Below are positions 27,101-35,799 of a stretch of DNA of 64,000 nt, piece after piece. The DNA comes from UBA1952 sp965246765 (GTDB taxonomy: Bacteria; Bacteroidota; Bacteroidia; Chitinophagales; Chitinophagaceae). The stretch spans positions 186,001-250,000 of the forward strand of contig CBDFFJ010000003.1 in NCBI GenBank assembly GCA_965246765.1, in the 5' to 3' direction. How positions within the stretch are numbered: position 1 is the first letter of the stretch; every line of letters begins with the position of its first letter. The position numbers and the translations under genes are program-made. Under the pieces are notes generated by a model that was not told where the DNA came from, made no database searches, and saw only the letters and a list, made by a program, of their open reading frames with translations.

Positions 27101-27183
27101 GTGTTGTATATATCGTCCGGCTCCGTGATTTCTCCGGCAAGGCCCTGGCGTATATACGGGAGGAAGGAATAATAGGCAGACAT
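24118..27183 (-). CDS. Giant conserved protein of unknown function (1021 residues)
   Basis: No signal peptide or enzyme motif. A block near residues 85-135 reads NYLPYIEFYDEDFPWRYTP and, a little later, FRLRPWLSLVVLKE. I recall closely similar blocks (VEFDRPDLPWLFTP, RLRPWLCLVVV) in hypothetical proteins of actinobacteria and cyanobacteria; unverified. An Ala/Ser/Thr-rich linker spans about residues 550-650, dividing the protein into two globular parts. It lies 5 bases after the DUF6603-like gene and 19 before the FG-GAP gene. Confidence 0.62.
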   Translation of the reverse strand: MSAYYSFLPYIRQGLAGEITEPDDIYNTQTATTQDRVSLPINVTVQETSISGTTTPATISQPVKLKGPGDIIGINSSQIVKVFPKDWTTNFEPNYLPYIEFYDEDFPWRYTPSKSVLDTTINENAFRLRPWLSLVVLKETEFTDETFKGPLASISVNASGNGAFHSEAQTWAWAHVHVNEGLGTGYAPLNPSNPSSNIDPSSVTSNITSSSASGSLINKLKANPDIAVSRIMCPRELEPNTGYHAFLIPTFEIGRKAGLGQAVAANADRMEPSWIGTTVQKSFPVYYRWFFKTGAGGDFESLVRLLKPRIVGNDVGKRAVDLQLPGNPLLETLTVNNGTPDTVGLQGVLKPVGQAPDAWSNGSPFSAALKTIVNSPAAAQSGSPDPIIGPPIYGHWHVQLNTINGTPTTSDWINTVNQDPRYRIFAGIGAEVVRKNQDKYMAIAWEQIGEVMEANRKLRQMQLAMQASQVLHDKHIKTLGSELVVNISGPVHARILETTAKTVYKEVADSNMPNAMFSGAFRRMTNPGSPLVRGLASNGVAVNTASIIADVNVGNAATAFAYTAPSGMATLTAMPAAAITAAAVATLTPVSSFSLSAPGSMYATAVYGAPSSSATAFTGSLTPTFATVSAVPAYSFPSGTSLTLSNTSSNIKLKLEPKSTVFELAQKQVRFIDPITLTPTQITKLEPVQAAPKITLPMYRELVDISTDWLMPGLNTIPDNSISLLEMNQDHIEAFMLGANYEMARELAWRGYPTDQRGTYFSFFWGYSSSLSTVPTTGTSLNNYRDIYDIHDWKTPSGGGFQLTMLGQNSPRLNSLGSNVTMLILTIRGELFRRYPGARVFLHKAEWTYDSSTTPPTPYLNRPRQPVTGSANEIYPVFSAEISPDVYFLGFPVDAATIKGHITDDTKPGYFFVFQEQAGEVKFGADENPGVTYTAPILIAPDPASATPNTGDWNNLNWGHIKAAAGSNYKQFIDPTSNIDLGGSAPVYPESVKWGRNSASMAFTLLQLPVKLYVHAKELIA

Positions 27184-27188
27184 AAAAA

Positions 27189-30100
27189 TTATATTTCAGA
27201 TGATTGAACGACCATATAATCGTCGTAGCTCGGTGTACCGACAAGGCTGGCCATATATGTATCGGCTTCCGTCCTGCTGCCGAAGCTTTGGCTGCCGAAT
27301 GCAGCCGATAACGTGTTCTTATCGGCGATCACATAGTCATGCTGCTGCACATCTACCTTCTTGGGACCGCCAAGCGGCGTTTTTTTCCTGATGTCCGATA
27401 TGGAAGACACGGCTATATAGTTGTCCATCGTGTGGAGCGACATTTCAAGGGCCGAGAGATCATAGATTCTGAATTTCCTTCGCTGCCGGCTGTCCAGGAT
27501 AATTTCATCGTACGCGATTTTCTTACGGACGAAATAGTCGGCTTTTATTTCGCTGGTGGTGCCAATGGCGATGCCGCTATTGTACCGCTCATAGCTGTCT
27601 TTAGAAAGTTTTTGATCGTCTGTGAGATAAAAGAAGGAGTTTGGCGCGAAATAATCCTTAACAGGGCTGAATGGTAAGGGCACCGTATTCCCTGTCGGGC
27701 CGGCAGTTACTCCGGTAATATTGAATTGATTGATATCGCTGATCGCGGTGGTACCGAATTTGACCAGCTTGATGGAAAGCGGTGCTATCTTCTGACTGAA
27801 GGTGAGCGCCCCGAACGGATCAACTACCAGGTCGCCGATTGTTGTGGCTGTCACATCCCTGAATGCGACGACCTGATGGCTTCGTTCAGGCCCGATAACC
27901 TGCCAGTTATCCTTATTCAAAATGGCATCATGCATCAACTGCTGGATAGATGCAGGCGCAATGGTCTCGGTCTTCGCTTCTCCGAACGTCTTATCAAATG
28001 ATACATTGACCCGGACGAATAGAATCTTGAAGCTGCCCTCGCCTTGAACACGCCATGGGTGCGGACCTTCCAGCGTAACGTCGATGTAAAGGGAGAGCAG
28101 GCAGCTGCCACCCTTTCTGACCTCGAACATGACGCCCATATCCGCGATGAAATGGAATGGCGAGAACTGAAAGAGCACATCAAACCAAAGGGCACCAATT
28201 GCCTCAATCTTCCATGCCTTCGCTTTAGCCGAAACCCGCGCGCCAAACTGTGCGGTGTTTGAGGTAACAGCGAAATAGGTCTCAACACGGATGTTGAGAT
28301 TGCTCGAATTAGCAAGTTGAATGGCGAGCCGCTGCAGTTGCGGCAGATTCATTGGCGGCGGCGTAAACTTCGGGTGAAAGCCACCGACTGACATCAGGAA
28401 ATTTGGCTTATCGCCCCAATAGAGGCGGAGCGCCATATCCCCGGTCAAAGGAAAAGTCAGAATAGAGGAATCATAGAGCGAAGCGTCAAAGGAGAGGTAT
28501 TTTTTATCAAAGTCGATGATGCCGACAAAATTGATTTGAAGCTTAAGTACCGGGCTGGACTCATTTGGTAATATAGCTCTGAGGACTCCGACGATTGCTA
28601 ATACAACCGGGCTGGGAACTTCTATAATTACCCCCAGGTCAATCGTTAATAGTGTTGGGGTTCCCCAGCCAATCTTTGCCATTGGCCCGATCAGGAATCT
28701 GTCTTTTTTGACAGGGAATACCTGGTTTATGTTGCTGATGATTGCATTGGCATTCTTTACTATGTTTTTTGGAAACAGGATAGAGTCAAGCGTCTTGTCC
28801 TTTACACCCGACCTCAATCTTTCCGTGTTCATTGTCCGATGCAATCCCAACAATCCTCCCACACCGTTCAGTGTGAAGCCCATTCCTAATTGGATTGGGG
28901 TAAACTCGGCAGTTATAATGATGAGCAGTGAATACCCATTGCTTCCATCTGGCATCTTAGTAGTAAGAATGCCAATTGCTTTCAAGGCAATCTTAGTAAA
29001 TTTTAGTTCTAGGCCACCCGTATAGGTTGCAGTGGCTTCGTCAAAGTTGAGAAAGCCACTGCCTTTGACCTGTTCGGCGTTGATAGAGAGGCCAATTCCA
29101 GTTGGATTTTTAAATTTGACCGCTAGATTGCCAACGCCAAGGTTCCCACCAGTAGCTGGGAAGGTCAAATCGGCCTTCAATCCAATATTTGTCACCGTCG
29201 CTATCAGTGAACCTACGCTTAATGAAATATCGCCTCCCGCCCGCAAACTCAGTGAAGCATTTTGAACATATAGTCCGAGAGTAACGCCCTGAAAATCAAT
29301 TGGTCCCACTTTTTGGTGAAGTGGAAATTTAAATTCCAATCCACCTCCCGCATTGATGTGAAACCCGGCGGTACTATTCCACCCGATCTGTAAGTCAAAT
29401 TTACCTTCCGCACCATTGGGAATAATTTTGTTAATAAATCCATCTCCTTCTCCACCGATAGCAAACGTGACTTTGCGGAAAAACAAATCAAAACCATAGG
29501 AGACCTTATTCATTTCATAGCCTACACCAGCAATGGCTGCGATCTCACCAATGTTGAACCGGGTGCCGGTTGTACTACCAGCCAGCGCATTGTCTTCGCT
29601 CAGCCGCAGGAGTTGAATAACAACATCAAATGCGATGACATTTGTTGATGTCGGAAATTGAATTCCATTGTCATTGATTGCAAAAACATCAATAGAGCCT
29701 GAAGCTTGCATAATCAGCAGCCAGTCCGCGATTTCTCTGTTATAGGTCCAGTCGCCAAATAGACCTATTACAATGCCATGTCCTCCTTCATTGGTAGGTG
29801 AAACAGAGAACGTAGCTCCATAATCAAGGAAATCTGATGCGTGATGTACCGCCGTCATTGTTCGCTTCATCACAGAAGCCGCATTGGCAGGATACTGCGA
29901 CGCGGTTGCGTTATCGATGCCATAATACGTATCAAACCCTAGTGATTGCAGCAGCAACGCTAGGCGCGGGAAGAATTTATCGGAGAATTCCTGGGCGTCT
30001 GCCGCAGTCGTTAAGGTTCCCGAAGCAGGATAATACTGATTTTTAAAATAAGCGCCTGGGTTAGATATCAGCGATACAAAATTCTGTAGGTGAATCGTTG

Positions 30101-30632
30101 ACTTGTAATGTGGCAGCCTGACCCAAGGCTCATTTACATTGGATTGCGGAAGTGTAAGTCCTGTGACTTGATATGGGGTGATAATGCCGAGAACGGAAAG
30201 AACTGCATAGACTTTAAAATGGCGTGCTTCAAGGTATCCGCAGACCAAGTGATTAATGATGTCAGTGCCAAGCTTTGTAAATTCATTTTTAAAAGCAGTG
30301 GTGACGCCAGCTGCGGAAACGCTGTTTATAAATGTGGTTATGGCAGCAATACTATCGAACAAGTTCTTAAAAACATCAAGTACTGCAACGAAGTCTGCTA
30401 AACTTTGAGGTGGATTGTTAATCAGATTCCTGACGGTCAGGAGTGATGTATAGACGTTGTTTAACGCGCTGACTAGAGATGTTGTTGGAAAGCCATCAAT
30501 GCGCTGAAAGTCCCAGCCTAACGATTTAAAGAAGAGATACGTATTTGTATCGCTTTGCAGCGCGATTTCTATAGGGCTGACAAGGTCATCAATCGCCTGA
30601 ATGAACTGCTTTTGCGCATTTATTGTTGCCAT
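27189..30632 (-). CDS. DUF6603-like giant protein (1147 residues)
   Basis: The first 370 residues are helical. From about residue 390 to 900 the sequence is a long run of amphipathic beta-strands with alternating hydrophobic and polar residues. The block GVGGLLGLHRTMNTERLRSG followed by a DSILFPKN segment is what I associate with DUF6603. The many strands suggest a long beta-groove or barrel-like sheet; whether it carries lipid is speculation. There is no signal peptide. It is 3 bases from the small membrane protein gene and 5 from the 1021-residue gene. Base composition is visibly more AT-rich than the genes at 15-24 kb. Confidence 0.62.
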   Translation of the reverse strand: MATINAQKQFIQAIDDLVSPIEIALQSDTNTYLFFKSLGWDFQRIDGFPTTSLVSALNNVYTSLLTVRNLINNPPQSLADFVAVLDVFKNLFDSIAAITTFINSVSAAGVTTAFKNEFTKLGTDIINHLVCGYLEARHFKVYAVLSVLGIITPYQVTGLTLPQSNVNEPWVRLPHYKSTIHLQNFVSLISNPGAYFKNQYYPASGTLTTAADAQEFSDKFFPRLALLLQSLGFDTYYGIDNATASQYPANAASVMKRTMTAVHHASDFLDYGATFSVSPTNEGGHGIVIGLFGDWTYNREIADWLLIMQASGSIDVFAINDNGIQFPTSTNVIAFDVVIQLLRLSEDNALAGSTTGTRFNIGEIAAIAGVGYEMNKVSYGFDLFFRKVTFAIGGEGDGFINKIIPNGAEGKFDLQIGWNSTAGFHINAGGGLEFKFPLHQKVGPIDFQGVTLGLYVQNASLSLRAGGDISLSVGSLIATVTNIGLKADLTFPATGGNLGVGNLAVKFKNPTGIGLSINAEQVKGSGFLNFDEATATYTGGLELKFTKIALKAIGILTTKMPDGSNGYSLLIIITAEFTPIQLGMGFTLNGVGGLLGLHRTMNTERLRSGVKDKTLDSILFPKNIVKNANAIISNINQVFPVKKDRFLIGPMAKIGWGTPTLLTIDLGVIIEVPSPVVLAIVGVLRAILPNESSPVLKLQINFVGIIDFDKKYLSFDASLYDSSILTFPLTGDMALRLYWGDKPNFLMSVGGFHPKFTPPPMNLPQLQRLAIQLANSSNLNIRVETYFAVTSNTAQFGARVSAKAKAWKIEAIGALWFDVLFQFSPFHFIADMGVMFEVRKGGSCLLSLYIDVTLEGPHPWRVQGEGSFKILFVRVNVSFDKTFGEAKTETIAPASIQQLMHDAILNKDNWQVIGPERSHQVVAFRDVTATTIGDLVVDPFGALTFSQKIAPLSIKLVKFGTTAISDINQFNITGVTAGPTGNTVPLPFSPVKDYFAPNSFFYLTDDQKLSKDSYERYNSGIAIGTTSEIKADYFVRKKIAYDEIILDSRQRRKFRIYDLSALEMSLHTMDNYIAVSSISDIRKKTPLGGPKKVDVQQHDYVIADKNTLSAAFGSQSFGSRTEADTYMASLVGTPSYDDYMVVQSSEI

Positions 30633-30635
30633 AAA

Positions 30636-31040
30636 TCATTTTTTTGCTTGCTTTTTTTGAAAGAAAAGGCAACTAGAAACAAAAAAAAATCCTAATAACG
30701 TGATTACATCAAATATAATCAATCCGTAATCACCCTGTTGAATTTTGTCTATTACGAGGACTCTCTGTTTAGTATACTCACTATAAAACCATACTTTATA
30801 TAAAATCAAAACTGAATATAATATTAACGCCAGAGTAAATAAAAATTTCGCTGTGTTTCCAAAGTTCAAACCCTTAAATAATAATATGAATATTAATATT
30901 AAATATGCATATGCGTTAGCAATAATCAATAGAAGGCCGAGCCAAATAGCATCTTCAAGTTGTTTACTTTCCCACGGATCTGCTTGTGCCGAAGTGGCTA
31001 TAATAATAAATATCAGCGTTATAATAATTGCCTTCATCAA
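30636..31040 (-). CDS. Small membrane protein within the large cluster
   Basis: A 134-residue protein with an N-terminal signal (residues 1-20, ending TSAQA), then about three membrane helices (about 32-55, 63-85 and 105-127) and a Lys-rich end. It lies 3 bases from each neighbour, so it belongs to the operon. The plan (cleaved signal and a helical bundle) resembles small conjugation pore or TrbC-like proteins, but similarity is only general. Function unknown. Confidence 0.6.
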   Translation of the reverse strand: MMKAIIITLIFIIIATSAQADPWESKQLEDAIWLGLLLIIANAYAYLILIFILLFKGLNFGNTAKFLFTLALILYSVLILYKVWFYSEYTKQRVLVIDKIQQGDYGLIIFDVITLLGFFFVSSCLFFQKKQAKK

Positions 31041-31043
31041 AAT

Positions 31044-33605
31044 CTATAGATTGGGTGCACTCATGTCTGGTTCGTTATAAAGTCCGACATCGATCTTATG
31101 AATCGTATAAGGATTACCAATGTCTGGGAATTGTGATGTCTGGTTATATGTCTGGCGGTCTTGTGCACATGCCCACCAAATCTGATGGTAAACGTACGCC
31201 GCCCCCTGTGTTCCGGGCTCAATCATTACGTCACCCATATTGTTAAATCCAACTATATACTTTCCGCCTTCCCCTGCCTTTTGGTAAGCCTCACGGTGTG
31301 CTTTAGTATAGCTGGCATAGCTATCCATGGTGTATCCATTTGCAAGTGATGGGATATACCCGGGGTTAATACGTTTCATTGGGAACGTACGGTAATGCCA
31401 ATCGTGGGCTGGTGTGCTGGTAATATTCCCATACTCGTATTCTTCAAGCTCCCTGTTTCTATCGAACGTTGCAGGTGACATTCCTTCAAAATGCACCTTG
31501 TGGGGTACACGGGAATAGAACGAACTAGTCCCAGGTATAGTAATGTCAAAATTGGAAAGCGATAGATTTTGCCAACCATATATTGTGGATTTATCTTTCG
31601 CGTCTTCCAATATGTCGTCGTGAAGAGCGACTGAATAACCATCCACAAGCCTTTTTCCAGGGGCGGCATTGGCTTTCGTTACTTCATTTTTAAAACTACT
31701 GGCACACAGGCTGGCAATGGCAAGTCTTTTAGTCCCCGCCGATTCCTTGTAAGGTTGTCCAGCCCAATACAACATTTGAGAGCTGTATGCATAGTGAACA
31801 TCACCTCCAAGCAAAACTACCTGCAGGAACTGTGCAGTGGGATTTCGTGCAAATAAAATGGAGAAGAAATGTTCGTACGACGGTTTGTCGTACGACCAAA
31901 TCTCAAGATCTAATTCTTCCTTGCTAGTCAGCATTTGGCCAAACTTAGTAGTTGCTGCCCACACTTTCTTGTCTTCTAAATAATTGACGCCTATTACAGG
32001 CGTAGGGGAAATCACGAATATCAGCGACTTTGTCTTGGAGGTGCCTGGAAGGGCAATCTGATCGTTTAAGCCGTTTTCACTCAAAAGTCCTGCAATGGCA
32101 TCCACACTTCCATTAAATACGCGTAAGCTGCGGGTGTTAAGCACCAAAAACTCATACACATTCGATACCTCATAGTAATAGTTCCAGTTCATGCCTCCAG
32201 ACGGACGAATGAGCTGGGCAGGAAGCGGCGAGTTCTGTAGCTGAGGCAAAACCAAAAGGGCCAAATCGTTCCATAAACTGCTACTGCCGGTGGGATTAGC
32301 GGCGATACCTAGCACCTTAGAAAGGAGTGTACTGCCTGGAGTAGAAACACTATAATCCTCTGGTTTGTTACCCCAATCCTGAAATAGAGCGTAGGCCGTC
32401 ATAGCGTTCGTACAAATACGTGTTCCTAATGAATTGCCGAGGGCATTATTGAACCATTTTCCATTGAACAAGAAGTCATCTGTCACTTCATGATCATCAA
32501 ATATCATATATGATGGAATATTCGCTAGGATGGTACGAAAGTTTTTATTTAAAGACTGAAAAAATAAATTTATAAAATCACATTCTTTTTCATACTTTAC
32601 GTACAGATCAGTCTTAATCTGACTAACGCTGAATGACCCCATGCCGTCCATGGACGGAAAAGTATTCGTTACCAATTTTGTCGGGCTCGCAGTGGGATAG
32701 ACATCTGCAAAGGCGGGTAATACTACTTTTCCTGATGTATCCCAATTCCACAGTGTGTTTGACCAAGCCAAACAATACATAACGACGAACTCCCGAAATT
32801 TCATAAGGTGAGAACCAGCATCCTCCTTCTCCACGCTAAATTTAGCAGTGTTGACGATTGCATTCCCGCGCTTTCCAGGAAGTAACTCAGCTGACGTACA
32901 ACCGAGCGATGTGAAATCCTCATCCCAGCCTACAAGCAGTTGAGCGTACTGATCTATCATGTATAAAATCGTGTCCGATACATCGTCTGCATATATCTGA
33001 TCGCCCGTCAGAAATAGCATCTGAGGCCGTCGTAGTGTAGGGTCACTGACATTATTAGAATTATTTGCAGTATTGTATATTATTTTGTAAGCTTGCTCCA
33101 TAGCGTCCGGCCCCTCACCATGTGGTTTTCTACATGAGCCATGAAGAATTCTAATTTTCGAAATACTCAGAGATGGCATAACGAACGTCGGAAGTGCATA
33201 ACTATTACCATTGAGTAAAAACGAAAAATGACTCATCCCAATACGCATGATATTTGTAATACTGTCATAATTACTAATAGTTCCGAAATGATAATCCGCA
33301 GTGCCAATAGTAAATGTTATATTATAACCATACGTTATCCCCTCTACTAGTGGTGAGTTTGTTTGTACAGTTATAACCCGTATAAACATGTTTGTTCCAA
33401 TTTGTTTTACCGGGACAGCGTTTGGGCTTTCAGCAACCAATGTCGGCGCTACCGCATTTCCATTATGCTGATAGACTCGCAGTTTCATATCGCAGTTCTC
33501 TTTCGTGACCACGAATACACTTACTTTATCGGGGGTCACTTTTCGGAGAATTGGCCCGACTAAGATGAAGGGCAGCTCTGATAATGTTTTTGGTAGCCAT
33601 GCCAT
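31044..33605 (-). CDS. PhoD-like metallophosphatase-family protein (853 residues)
   Basis: An N-terminal strand-rich domain (about residues 10-140, FILVGPILRKVTPDKVSVFV) is followed by a PhoD-type metallophosphatase core. Motifs are ILHGSCRKPHG, MLFLTGDQIYADD near residue 200, MIFDDHEVTDDF near 370 and LLGGDVHYAYSS near 600. The family hydrolyses phosphodiesters or monoesters with Fe and Ca. Unlike classical PhoD it has no Tat or Sec signal, so it is cytoplasmic or exported another way. At 853 residues it is longer than usual, the extra being C-terminal. It is the first gene of the 22-kb minus-strand series. Confidence 0.82.
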   Translation of the reverse strand: MAWLPKTLSELPFILVGPILRKVTPDKVSVFVVTKENCDMKLRVYQHNGNAVAPTLVAESPNAVPVKQIGTNMFIRVITVQTNSPLVEGITYGYNITFTIGTADYHFGTISNYDSITNIMRIGMSHFSFLLNGNSYALPTFVMPSLSISKIRILHGSCRKPHGEGPDAMEQAYKIIYNTANNSNNVSDPTLRRPQMLFLTGDQIYADDVSDTILYMIDQYAQLLVGWDEDFTSLGCTSAELLPGKRGNAIVNTAKFSVEKEDAGSHLMKFREFVVMYCLAWSNTLWNWDTSGKVVLPAFADVYPTASPTKLVTNTFPSMDGMGSFSVSQIKTDLYVKYEKECDFINLFFQSLNKNFRTILANIPSYMIFDDHEVTDDFLFNGKWFNNALGNSLGTRICTNAMTAYALFQDWGNKPEDYSVSTPGSTLLSKVLGIAANPTGSSSLWNDLALLVLPQLQNSPLPAQLIRPSGGMNWNYYYEVSNVYEFLVLNTRSLRVFNGSVDAIAGLLSENGLNDQIALPGTSKTKSLIFVISPTPVIGVNYLEDKKVWAATTKFGQMLTSKEELDLEIWSYDKPSYEHFFSILFARNPTAQFLQVVLLGGDVHYAYSSQMLYWAGQPYKESAGTKRLAIASLCASSFKNEVTKANAAPGKRLVDGYSVALHDDILEDAKDKSTIYGWQNLSLSNFDITIPGTSSFYSRVPHKVHFEGMSPATFDRNRELEEYEYGNITSTPAHDWHYRTFPMKRINPGYIPSLANGYTMDSYASYTKAHREAYQKAGEGGKYIVGFNNMGDVMIEPGTQGAAYVYHQIWWACAQDRQTYNQTSQFPDIGNPYTIHKIDVGLYNEPDMSAPNL

Positions 33606-34692
33606 GATACATTGTTTAAATATTATTTAGAGTTTGCCCGTGGCAATTGAGTGAGCTGCATAAACAAGCCTTATTTCATCCTCTGATTATTCTGATAATT
33701 TGAAGCACAAAAGGTTTTTTTTTGCAAAACTTAAAAAAGGACTATTCAAATATTGAAGAACTGACTGAATCAAGTCGGCTAAATCTACTCTCAATAGAAG
33801 GGCATATATTTCAGAGTTAGATTGAGCTGTAAATCGTCCACTCCAGTATATAATGACCCTTAAATATCTGTGGCATATCTATTCCTTTATAAATTTTTTA
33901 AAACCAATCGATATAATCCGGGTTTATAATCTCCGAATTTCGAGGAGCAAATATTTTCAATTCTATCAAGAATACGAAGTTTGGCCCTGTTTTATTATCA
34001 TTGGACAAGATTATACTTGTTAGAAACAGGAAAAATCCTGTTTATGAAATGGCTGAAAATTCATATTGTAATGCCGATTGTAGCAATAAGTGTTTGTTGT
34101 TACGGTCGGGCATTACTTAATTACCCAAGTCAGGGGGTATGAATAGGTTATTTAAAGACAAAGGGGATGACGAATGGCACTGTTTTAGGTTAAAGGGCCG
34201 CATCTGTTACGATCTATGTGCTTCTGGGCATTTTCGCCTTGATACAGGAGGAGGATGTCTCTATTAACATCATTGTCGGCTGCATCCAGTAGTCAGTAGA
34301 TTGTGAGTCTTTACACTTGCTGTTGCTTCTCCGCCCAAGCAACAACTATGCGCCTACTTTCTACAGTATAAGCTTTCCAATCCTATAATCGGCGTGAGTT
34401 TGTTAGGCCGTATGTAGCTTTTAGGAGCCACAGTCAGCGACAGCTTAGTCAGAGCATCCGCAACGCTTTGAGCGACAGGTATCAGACAAAGCTCCACTGG
34501 CATGCCTTCTCGGGTATTGGCTAAGTCGCGGAGATACAGAAACAAATCAAGCGTCAAAAGGCTGGTGCTAAAGCTGAAAGGGCGGAAATAGAGGCAATTT
34601 ATAATGATAGCCGGGAGTCATTTTTGCGGGAGTGCTGCTAAAGGGTAAGCAACTAACCGAAAAGCAGTTCACTAAAAAGATAGAAGAAGTAA
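33606..34692. pseudogene. About 1.1 kb without an intact gene; probable decayed coding remnant at 34340-34690
   Basis: No convincing gene. Positions 33606-34330 are AT-rich with many stops in all frames. From about 34340, the plus strand shows gene-like peptide pieces broken by stops and frame changes: FVRPYVAFRSHSQRQLSQS, later VAEIQKQIKRQKAGAKAERA, then in another frame LLKGKQLTEKQFTKKIEEVI. These look like a charged helical protein that has decayed, running into the end of the acyltransferase gene. A 67-codon minus-strand frame at 34354-34557 overlaps it and has no support. The upstream signals of the 22-kb operon must lie near 33606-33800 but no clear promoter was seen. Confidence 0.35.
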
Positions 34693-35799
34693 TCAAGCCA
34701 AGGTTCTTGGAACTAAGATGCCCTCCGTAACCAGGGATTTAAATACAGGAAACTCAGCCCGCGTACTGTTGGTTCTTGCGATATAAAGGAGCTCATTGAA
34801 AACATCCTCTGATATCGGCACAAGCCGCAAGGTGCGCTTGTGCAAAATGTAGTACATAGCATCGGCTAAGAGTCCGATGCCGTAGTACCTGTGATTAAAA
34901 ATGGTTTTGGAAGCTTTTAGTATGTTGTCAGTAATGGCCGGGGCGTCTTGCTCAAAGTCTATAAAATTGTGGTAGTAGAACCACCCTTCCCAGCGTCCGG
35001 GATGGGCGCGGATCTGCTCTTCAAGGTTCTGAAATATGGCTGTTGCACATTCCGTAACCTCCTGTTCATTCTTGCGGTCCTTGGGAAAATCAATATGCTC
35101 GCGTATATTAAATGTGACCGTATCGGAGAGGATATCCCGCTGAATTGTAACGGTTGTAATCGGAATCTGCAACAGGCTGGCAAGCGTGGGTATGCCCTTT
35201 CTTACATAAATGGAAGACTGTAGGAAAGGTATCTTCAGCATATTGTTCTTTTCCTTTGTCATTCCCCCGACCCCTGAATTGCCGTCGGCATAGAACACGA
35301 GCGAATATCCCTGCTTGATTGCTTCCATGCATTTCAGGATCACGGTCCGGTCTTCCGCATTGATAATCTCGAAATCATGGCTTTGGGCATTGAGTTCACG
35401 GGCAATGCTGTGATAGGCCGCAACGGAAGCCTCGCCCTGGTTCTGGATATAGTTATTGTCAGCGACCAGCTTAAACGGAACCGACCAGGCGATCAGCAAT
35501 GCGCTGAACAGCCGGTAGGAGGAATAATGAAACGTAACGATGATTCTTTTTGAAAAATCAATATCAGGTTTAGTTACCTGTTTGATCAGCGCATAATCTT
35601 TCTCATCCCGGACAGAAAGAATCTGACAGAAAGCACTTTCCTTCGCAATTGCTTCATGCTCCTCAAATGCCAGGTCAGGCATCAGGTTGCCGATCGTTGC
35701 AGAAATGAAATTAAAGTCGTGCAGGTGCTCATTGGAACCGTATATATCAAACTGCTTCAGCGCCTGATAGAGCAGGACATTTTCGTTAAGGCTTGTCAT
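34693..35799 (-). CDS. LpxL/HtrB-like acyltransferase lacking the usual catalytic acid
   Basis: A protein of about 368 residues; starts at 35811 and 35799 are both possible and both overlap the arginase gene. Segments resembling lipid A late acyltransferases are present: IVTFHYSSYRLFSALLIAW, a middle YADGNSGVGGM, VRKGIPTLASLLQIPITTV, and near the end GRWEGWFYYHNF. In LpxL-type enzymes the motif is HxxxxD/E; here it reads H-Y-S-S-Y-R, with Arg in place of the acid. So chemistry or substrate probably differs. There is no N-terminal membrane anchor. The overlap with an arginase gene and the nearby peptide gene suggest it acylates a peptide, which is inference. Confidence 0.65.
   Translation of the reverse strand: MTSLNENVLLYQALKQFDIYGSNEHLHDFNFISATIGNLMPDLAFEEHEAIAKESAFCQILSVRDEKDYALIKQVTKPDIDFSKRIIVTFHYSSYRLFSALLIAWSVPFKLVADNNYIQNQGEASVAAYHSIARELNAQSHDFEIINAEDRTVILKCMEAIKQGYSLVFYADGNSGVGGMTKEKNNMLKIPFLQSSIYVRKGIPTLASLLQIPITTVTIQRDILSDTVTFNIREHIDFPKDRKNEQEVTECATAIFQNLEEQIRAHPGRWEGWFYYHNFIDFEQDAPAITDNILKASKTIFNHRYYGIGLLADAMYYILHKRTLRLVPISEDVFNELLYIARTNSTRAEFPVFKSLVTEGILVPRTLA

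Noticed and set aside
15715..33605. A contractile injection system or prophage tail
   Set aside because: No sheath, tube, baseplate, spike, AAA+ ATPase, terminase or portal was recognised, and the giant proteins lack tail-fibre repeats.
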